Positions 58,810 through 64,000 of a DNA stretch of 64,000 nt are shown piece by piece. The stretch's first letter is position 1; each line of letters begins with the position of its first letter. A program made the translations under genes and the position numbers. A model generated the notes under the pieces. That model made no database searches, was not told where the DNA came from, and worked only from the letters and a program-made list of their open reading frames with translations. Origin of the DNA: CAZMHL01 sp045605445 (GTDB lineage: Bacteria; Bacillota; Clostridia; RGIG6154); assembly GCA_045605445.1 (NCBI GenBank), contig JAZUPZ010000029.1, positions 62,001 to 126,000 of the forward strand, given 5' to 3'.

Positions 58810-60138
58810 ATGGAAATAAAATTAAGCAGAGTAAAAGAACTTGGCGAGTTTGACGTTTGCGTAGTAGGCGGAGGAGTGGCAGGCTTGTTTGCCGCAATAA
58901 GAGCTGCAAGGCTTGGAGCGAAAACCGTAATAGTAGAAAGAGGAAACTGCTTCGGCGGAGCGGCATGCGGCGGACTTGTAAATATATGGCACACCCTTTT
59001 TGATACCGATATAAAAAATCAGGTTATAGCAGGCCTTACAGACGAGGCCGAGCAGAGAATAATAAAAAGAGACGGAGCTTTTATTGAAAATTCAAAAAGC
59101 TGCGGAATTCGTTTTTCGCCTGCTGTGCTTATCCGCGTTCTTGATGAAATGGCGCAGGAAAGCGGAATTAAAATTTATTTTCATACAGCCTTTGCAAGAA
59201 TTATCGCAGAAGAGGATACTCTTAAATATGCTCTTGTAAGTAACAGAGACGGTCTTGGAATTATAAAGGCGAGCTTTTTTATTGATGCCAGCGGCGACGG
59301 GGATGTTATGAGGGATTTGAATATGCCCTCTTACCGAAGAGAAAAAATTCAGCCTCCAACCTCCTGCTTTATAATGAAAGGCAACAATGAAAAGTCTCTC
59401 GACGAGCTTATTAAAAACTACGGTAAAGAGTTTTCTCTTGATGACGACTGGGGATGGAATTCGAAAATTCCGGGACTTGACGGGCTTAAAATGCGGGCAG
59501 ATAATCATATTTTTAACGTTGACTGCAGCAGGGCTGACGATCTTACCTTTGCAGAGCTTGAGGGAAGAAAAAAAGCAGCTGCTTTGGAAGCTCTTATAAG
59601 AAAATATGATAATAAGGATTGCAGAATTGTTTCCTTCTGTTCGCAGATAGGCGTAAGGGAGAGCGTTCATTATGAAACCGCCTTTTGTGCGAATGAGCTC
59701 GATTTGCTCACGGGCAAAAGATATGAAGATGCAGTTTTAAACGGAACCTACAGAGTTGATATTCATCATAGCGAGGATAACGGAATAACCTTTAAATATC
59801 TTAACGGAAGCTATGAAATTCAGTACGGCAAAAGCGAAAGAACAGTAAAGGGAAGCTGGAAAGAGGAAATGGGAATCAAAAGCGAATGTGCAAAATTTTA
59901 TCAGCTGCCCTTTAAAAACCTGGTGCAGGATAAATATAAGAATTTAATTGCAGTGGGGAGAATGATAAATGCCGACGAGGGAGCTTTCGGAGCTTTAAGA
60001 GTTATGGTTAATTTAAACCAGTTGGGAGAGGCGGCAGGCGTTGCGGCATATCTTTGCCTTAACGGAGAAAAAAGCGTAAACGAGCTTGACGGAAAGCAGG
60101 TAAGGGAACTTTTGAAAAAAGGCGGCTCTGCACTTTAA
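58810..60138 (+). CDS. FAD-dependent oxidoreductase
   Basis: A 442-residue flavoprotein of the FAD_oxidored group. The dinucleotide-binding motif is G20-G-G-V-A-G25 in FDVCVVGGGVAGLFAAIRAARLG, with the following acidic strand end VIVERG and a Cys-containing GGAACGGLVNIWHT loop. A second FAD contact is FFIDASGDGD; the C-terminal closes with LIAVGRMINADEGAFGALRVMVNLNQLGEAAG. No signal peptide. ATG 58810 has GGAGGAAAA upstream. The open frame extends back to 58621 but lies in the promoter and leader. Substrate unknown. Confidence 0.83.
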   Translation: MEIKLSRVKELGEFDVCVVGGGVAGLFAAIRAARLGAKTVIVERGNCFGGAACGGLVNIWHTLFDTDIKNQVIAGLTDEAEQRIIKRDGAFIENSKSCGIRFSPAVLIRVLDEMAQESGIKIYFHTAFARIIAEEDTLKYALVSNRDGLGIIKASFFIDASGDGDVMRDLNMPSYRREKIQPPTSCFIMKGNNEKSLDELIKNYGKEFSLDDDWGWNSKIPGLDGLKMRADNHIFNVDCSRADDLTFAELEGRKKAAALEALIRKYDNKDCRIVSFCSQIGVRESVHYETAFCANELDLLTGKRYEDAVLNGTYRVDIHHSEDNGITFKYLNGSYEIQYGKSERTVKGSWKEEMGIKSECAKFYQLPFKNLVQDKYKNLIAVGRMINADEGAFGALRVMVNLNQLGEAAGVAAYLCLNGEKSVNELDGKQVRELLKKGGSAL

Positions 60139-60147
60139 AAGACTAAC

Positions 60148-60193
60148 AAATCACCTTTTAATTGCATATTATGCAATTGGAGGTGATTTTTTT
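60148..60193 (+). terminator. Terminator-like hairpin that carries the ribosome binding site of the next gene
   Basis: Two stacked perfect stems: AAATCACCT/AGGTGATTT (60148-60156, 60181-60189) and AATTGCAT/ATGCAATT (60060s region: 60160-60167, 60171-60178), then seven T residues and the ATG at 60194. AGGTG in the 3' arm is the only ribosome binding site for the small membrane protein. Confidence 0.8.
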
Positions 60194-60598
60194 ATGAATA
60201 ATTGTTCATGCAGATTCAATTGCACTCTTTTTGCGGTTATAGCGTCTGTTATAATCGGCATAATCGGAGCCCTTCTTAATATTACCGCCGTAATAACCGT
60301 AACACCTGCATTTTTGTGGGTGCTGTTTGGAATTGCAGTTGTTTATCTTGCGATAACGCTTCTTGCTTCCGCTTTTGCAAGAGGACTTGGAATAAGAAAC
60401 TGTGTATGCCGAATACTGAATACTCTTTTTACGGGGATTTTAGGTACAATATTAACATCGGTTATCCTCCTTGGCATAACCTTTGCCGCAACAAGCATTT
60501 TAGGCGCAGTTATAGTTGGTTTGCTCCTCGGCTTTTTTGCCCTTACAATTATTACAACTACATGTCTGATTAAATGCATTTTAGGCTGTGACGAATAA
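60194..60598 (+). CDS. Small four-helix membrane protein with duplicated Cys motif
   Basis: A 134-residue hydrophobic protein with about four membrane helices (roughly 12-30, 35-60, 76-98, 100-122). An internal repeat is visible: NCSCRFNCTLF (3-13) and NCVCRILNTLF (69-79) each begin a helical hairpin. The C-terminus has a third Cys cluster (TCLIKCILGC). All clusters appear to lie at membrane edges on the same side. I do not recognise an assigned function. It stands alone between two terminators, with its ribosome binding site in a hairpin like that of the LysM-GH18 spore gene. Confidence 0.72.
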   Translation: MNNCSCRFNCTLFAVIASVIIGIIGALLNITAVITVTPAFLWVLFGIAVVYLAITLLASAFARGLGIRNCVCRILNTLFTGILGTILTSVILLGITFAATSILGAVIVGLLLGFFALTIITTTCLIKCILGCDE

Positions 60599-60600
60599 AA

Positions 60601-60637
60601 AAGTACCGCAAGGTTATTCCTTGCGGTACTTTTTTAT
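60601..60637 (+). terminator. Intrinsic terminator of the small membrane protein gene
   Basis: A perfect 13-bp stem (60601-60613 and 60619-60631) with a 5-nt loop and a run of T residues. Confidence 0.93.
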
Positions 60638-60705
60638 TGTAAAAATAACAAGTTTTTAGGCACCTGACTGCAATCTTTGATTATTTTATGGGTACGTACT
60701 CTGAT

Positions 60706-60734
60706 TTGACAAATTTATTGTTTTGATTTACTAT
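60706..60734 (+). promoter_or_regulatory. Promoter of the PHP phosphoesterase gene
   Basis: TTGACA (60706-60711), 17-bp spacer, TACTAT (60729-60734), 27 nt before the start codon. Confidence 0.6.
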
Positions 60735-60761
60735 ATATACAATAAAAAAAGAGGGAGATTT

Positions 60762-61613
60762 ATGAATACTGAAGTTGAAAACAGTATAAAAAAAGCAGGC
60801 AATTTCTGCGATATGCACGTTCATACATATAATTCTCACGACAGCTCGGCATCCCTTGAAGAAATAATAAAATCGTGTATTGACAAGGGCGTTTCTGTTC
60901 TTGCAGTTACCGACCATTGCGATATTCAGTATTATAAAGAAAGGAATATGATGTCCTGTATAACAAGCTCGGTAAAGGATGCGGTTTTGGCAAATGAAAG
61001 AGCCGGAGGCAAGGTTAAAATTTTAAAGGGCGTTGAGCTTGGCGAAGGTTTGTGGAGCAAAGAATATACAGAAAATATTTTAAACATCTGCGATTTTGAT
61101 ATAATTGTAGGCTCTGTGCACGCAGTGAGATACAAAGATTATACAATGCCTTATTCAACAATTGATTTTTCAAAAATGTCACAATCGGATATTGATGGAT
61201 ACTTAAATAAATATTTTAATGAAGTTCTTGAGATGCTGAAAACAATTCCCTGCAACGTTATGGCACATCTTACCTGTCCTTTCAGATATCTTAACCATAA
61301 ATATAAAATCAAGGCAGAAACGGAAAAATACAGAAATAAAATAGAAAAAATACTTGAATATATTATAGAAAATTCAATTGCAATGGAAATAAATACGTCG
61401 GGGTACGGAGTTGAACATATCGGACTTTCTCCCGATGATTGGATAATAAAGCTTTACAGGGAAATGGGCGGATTCCTTATTACCCTCGGCTCCGATGCCC
61501 ATATTCCGGAAAACGTTGCCAAGGGCTTTAATGAGGTAATAAAAATCCTTAAAGAATACGGCTTTGAGGACTATTATTATTTTGAAAAACGCGCTCCGGT
61601 AAAATGTAAATAA
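60762..61613 (+). CDS. PHP-domain phosphoesterase (histidinol-phosphatase-like)
   Basis: A 283-residue metal-dependent phosphoesterase. The four PHP motifs are visible: CDMHVHTYNSHD (H19, H21), VTDHCD, the central GSVHAVRY and the C-terminal GSDAHIPENVAKGF. The architecture fits HisK-type histidinol phosphatase or a related sugar-phosphate phosphatase. No his genes are near, so a histidine role is unproven. ATG 60762 follows GAGGGAGAT. Confidence 0.85.
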   Translation: MNTEVENSIKKAGNFCDMHVHTYNSHDSSASLEEIIKSCIDKGVSVLAVTDHCDIQYYKERNMMSCITSSVKDAVLANERAGGKVKILKGVELGEGLWSKEYTENILNICDFDIIVGSVHAVRYKDYTMPYSTIDFSKMSQSDIDGYLNKYFNEVLEMLKTIPCNVMAHLTCPFRYLNHKYKIKAETEKYRNKIEKILEYIIENSIAMEINTSGYGVEHIGLSPDDWIIKLYREMGGFLITLGSDAHIPENVAKGFNEVIKILKEYGFEDYYYFEKRAPVKCK

Positions 61614-61614
61614 T

Positions 61615-61650
61615 AAAAGAATCTCATACCATACGGTGTGAGATTCTTTT
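61615..61650. terminator. Bidirectional terminator between the PHP and phosphotransferase genes
   Basis: A 16-bp stem with one G-U (61615-61630 and 61635-61650) and a 4-nt loop. AAAA and TTTT flank it, so it can end both convergent genes. Confidence 0.92.
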
Positions 61651-61655
61651 GTTAT

Positions 61656-62408
61656 TTATTCATAGTCAACAACATCAACCCAGGAAAGCAGAAATTCTCT
61701 TTCTTCTTTCTTTCCTTTAACAGATTGAGAAGCTGCAACAATAGGCATCCACTTCTGAACGTACTGTCTTGCAGTATCGCTCTTTAAACAGAAAAGGTTA
61801 AGATATTTATTTGCCAATTCCTCTTTTCCCTCCAGACAGAAGAGAAGATAGGTTCTTGCAACATCGGCAGAAGCGTTTCCTCTTGTAACGTGAGCCCAGT
61901 CAATTATAAAGGGTGTGCCGTCGTCTTTTACAATAATGTTTGAAGGGTTAAAGTCTCCGTGGCAAACCTTGTTGTGCTTTGGCATACCTTCAAGTCTTGT
62001 GTGAAGCTCATATCTTGCAGTAGCATCAATGTCTGCCTGAGAAATTTTGCTCTGCATCTTCATTTTCTGACTGTTTATGTTTGGCGCCTTCATAGAATGA
62101 ACCTTAATCTGAAGGTCAACAAAAAACTCAAGATATTCTTCTTCCTTGTTAGGGTTTTCTTCCATAAGCTGAGCAAGAGTTTTGCCTTCGATATAGTCAA
62201 GCGTAATTGCCCACTTGCCGTCTTCTGTTTTTGAAACGGCTCTTATCTTTGGAATGTTAAGCCCGATTTCTTCAATTCGTGCCTGATTCAGGGCTTCGTT
62301 AAGAATGTCTGCCTTTGAGTAATTTGATTCAAAAACCTTGACAACGCTGTCGCCAACGCGATATATGACCTTGTTTTCTCTTTTAGCAATTATTTCATCG
62401 TATTTCAT
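61656..62408 (-). CDS. APH-family phosphotransferase
   Basis: A 250-residue protein-kinase-like phosphotransferase of the aminoglycoside/choline kinase group. VCHGDFNPSNIIVKDDGTPFIIDW contains the catalytic Brenner motif HGDxxxxN and the metal-binding IDW(A/E). The N-lobe shows YRVGDSVVKVFE with the ATP-binding Lys. It lies 19 nt downstream of adhE on the same strand and so may be co-transcribed. The acceptor (an antibiotic, choline, homoserine or a sugar) is not evident from the sequence. Confidence 0.85.
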   Translation of the reverse strand: MKYDEIIAKRENKVIYRVGDSVVKVFESNYSKADILNEALNQARIEEIGLNIPKIRAVSKTEDGKWAITLDYIEGKTLAQLMEENPNKEEEYLEFFVDLQIKVHSMKAPNINSQKMKMQSKISQADIDATARYELHTRLEGMPKHNKVCHGDFNPSNIIVKDDGTPFIIDWAHVTRGNASADVARTYLLFCLEGKEELANKYLNLFCLKSDTARQYVQKWMPIVAASQSVKGKKEEREFLLSWVDVVDYE

Positions 62409-62427
62409 ATTTTAAGTCCTCTCTGAA

Positions 62428-64000
62428 TTATTTGCCGTAATATGCATTAAGATACATTTCTTTAATTTCGCTCATAAGCGGGTATCTCGGATTTGCACCT
62501 GTACACTGGTCGTCAAATGCCTGTTCTGTCATTTCATCTAAATTTTCAAGGAATGTCTTTTCATCAACGCCGTAGTCTTTGATAGTCTTTTTAATTCCTA
62601 CTTTTTCTTTAAGCTCATCCAAAGCTTTAATAAGGTTTTCAAGCTTTTCTTCGTTGCTCTTACCCTTAATGCCAAGATAGTCTGCAACCTCTGCATAACG
62701 AGCCAGCGTGTGAGGATGGTCGTACTGAGAGAAGGTTCCCATTTTTACGGGAGTTTCAGATGCGTTGAATCTTAAAACCTCGTTAATCATAAGCGCATTT
62801 GCAACGCCGTGGGGGAGATGATGGAATGCTCCGAGCTTGTGCGCCATAGAGTGACAAACTCCAAGGAAGGCGTTGGCAAAAGCCATACCTGCCATTGTTG
62901 CGGCGTTAGCCATTTTTTCACGGGCAATTACGTCGGTCTGACCGTTTTCGTAAGCTCTGGGCAGATATTCAAAAATTGTTTTAAGTGCCTTAAGCGCAAG
63001 TCCGTCGGTATAATCTGTTGCAAGCATTGCCGCATAAGCCTCAAGAGCGTGAGTTACAGCGTCAATACCCGATGCGGCAGTAAGTCCTTTCGGAGCAGAC
63101 ATATGAAGGTCTGTATCAACAATTGCCATGTCGGGCATAAGCTCGTAGTCGGCAAGAGGATATTTAACTCCTGTTTTTTCGTCGGTTATAACGGCAAAGG
63201 GAGTTACCTCAGAGCCTGTGCCTGCCGAGGTTGGGATTGCAATAAAGTAAGCCTTTTCGCCCATTTTCGGAAAGGTGTAAACTCTTTTTCTTATGTCAAC
63301 AAATCTCATTGCCATATCCATAAAGTCAGCCTCTGGATGTTCATACATTACCCACATAATTTTAGCTGCATCCATTGCAGAGCCACCACCAAGGGCAATG
63401 ATGGTGTCAGGCTTGAATGCCGCCATCTGAGCCGCACCGTTTTTAGCATTTAAAAGTGTAGGGTCGGGCTGAACATCAAAGAAGGTTGAATGAGCAATTC
63501 CCATTTCGTCTAATTTATCTGTAATCGGTTTTGTGTAGCCGTTTTCGTAAAGGAATGTGTCGGTTACAATAAAGGCTCTCTTTTTGCCCATAACGTTTTT
63601 AAGCTCATCAAGGGCAACGGGGAGGCATCCCTTTTTGATATATACCTTTTCAGGTGCTCTGAACCAAAGCATATTTTCTCTCCTTTCGGCAACGGTTTTT
63701 ACATTTATAAGGTGCTTAACGCCAACGTTTTCCGAAACCGAGTTGCCGCCCCAGGAGCCGCAACCAAGGGTAAGGGAAGGCGCCAGCTTAAAGTTGTAAA
63801 GGTCGCCGATTCCTCCGTGGGAAGAAGGAGTGTTAACTAAAATTCTGCAGGTTTTCATTCTTTCTGCAAATTTGTTAAGTTTTTCTGTTTCGGTTATTTC
63901 ATTAAGATAAATTGAAGAGGTGTGACCGAAACCGCCGTCAGCAACGAGCTGTTCGGCTTTTGAAAGAGCATCTTCAAAGCTCTTGGATTTATACATAGCA
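62428..64000 (-). CDS. adhE: Bifunctional aldehyde/alcohol dehydrogenase AdhE (C-terminal part, 5' end outside window)
   Basis: Converts acetyl-CoA through acetaldehyde to ethanol, regenerating NAD+ in fermentation, and forms spirosomes. The window shows the end of the CoA-acylating aldehyde dehydrogenase domain (GGFGHTSSIYLN, LTLGCGSWGGNS), the linker, and the whole iron-dependent alcohol dehydrogenase domain: nucleotide loop GGGSAMDAAKIMW, and iron ligands in DAVTHALEAY and CHSMAHKLGAFHHLPHG. The frame continues beyond base 64000; the Met at 63996 is internal (AMYKSKSFEDA in family members). About 340 N-terminal residues are missing from view. Confidence 0.95.
   Translation of the reverse strand, partial: AMYKSKSFEDALSKAEQLVADGGFGHTSSIYLNEITETEKLNKFAERMKTCRILVNTPSSHGGIGDLYNFKLAPSLTLGCGSWGGNSVSENVGVKHLINVKTVAERRENMLWFRAPEKVYIKKGCLPVALDELKNVMGKKRAFIVTDTFLYENGYTKPITDKLDEMGIAHSTFFDVQPDPTLLNAKNGAAQMAAFKPDTIIALGGGSAMDAAKIMWVMYEHPEADFMDMAMRFVDIRKRVYTFPKMGEKAYFIAIPTSAGTGSEVTPFAVITDEKTGVKYPLADYELMPDMAIVDTDLHMSAPKGLTAASGIDAVTHALEAYAAMLATDYTDGLALKALKTIFEYLPRAYENGQTDVIAREKMANAATMAGMAFANAFLGVCHSMAHKLGAFHHLPHGVANALMINEVLRFNASETPVKMGTFSQYDHPHTLARYAEVADYLGIKGKSNEEKLENLIKALDELKEKVGIKKTIKDYGVDEKTFLENLDEMTEQAFDDQCTGANPRYPLMSEIKEMYLNAYYGK

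Overview
The window is a contiguous piece of a low-GC, densely packed bacterial chromosome, almost certainly from an anaerobic, spore-forming Firmicute of class Clostridia. The evidence is the consistent GGAGG-type ribosome binding sites, short intergenic gaps, exact sigma-A promoters (TTGACA-17-TATAAT), a CIRCE/HrcA operator, a LysM-GH18 spore cortex hydrolase of the YaaH/SleL type, oxygen-sensitive enzymes (iron-sulfur serine dehydratase, AdhE) and gut-type carbohydrate enzymes. I see no tRNA, rRNA, CRISPR array, transposase or prophage gene.

Layout. 1-4057: the 3' part of an L-serine dehydratase gene, a single-chain MmeI-type restriction-modification enzyme, and mscL. 4173-22335: one long plus-strand operon for a cell-surface polysaccharide, driven by a consensus promoter with a leader of about 110 nt. 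It contains a DegT aminotransferase, an initiating sugar-phosphate transferase, three ATP-grasp proteins, an MmgE/PrpD-family protein, four glycosyltransferases, a Wzy-like polymerase, a Wzx-like flippase, two P-loop kinase-like proteins (one fused to a nucleotidyltransferase-like domain), a GHMP kinase resembling plant galacturonokinase, and a sugar nucleotidyltransferase. 22357-29200: a MATE transporter, htpG under CIRCE control, trpS, and the undecaprenyl-phosphate sugar-phosphate transferase and UDP-GlcNAc 2-epimerase genes.

29372-37093: a PRK06851-like ATPase, then a minus-strand carbohydrate cluster (SDR dehydrogenase, intracellular GH16 hydrolase, enolase-superfamily sugar-acid dehydratase, UlaG-like metallohydrolase) beside a divergent AraC regulator. 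After it comes a GH130 mannosylglucose phosphorylase paired with a HAD hydrolase that starts at a non-ATG codon. 37295-40240: lepA and hemW. 40241-45204: an AT-rich accessory island of small membrane, lipo- and hypothetical proteins plus an M20 peptidase. It is bounded by two related palindromic elements, and a repeated leader precedes several of its genes. 45262-50004: a LysM-GH18 protein, fructose-bisphosphate aldolase, an SGNH hydrolase and L-rhamnose isomerase.

50166-57759: a LysR regulator and a complete Liv-type ABC transporter followed by an isochorismatase-family amidohydrolase and a hydantoinase-like enzyme, which looks like an uptake and breakdown operon for a cyclic amide or ureide. 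57778-60138: an AraC regulator divergent from an FAD oxidoreductase. 60194-64000: a small four-helix membrane protein with duplicated Cys motifs, a PHP phosphoesterase, an APH-type phosphotransferase and the C-terminal part of AdhE, cut by the window edge.

The best candidates for something undescribed are the polysaccharide operon with its ATP-grasp/PrpD/galacturonokinase-like content, the palindrome-bounded cassette-like island at 40.2-45.2 kb, and the SDR-lactonase-dehydratase oxidative sugar route with an intracellular GH16. All functional assignments come from reading motifs; no database search was run.
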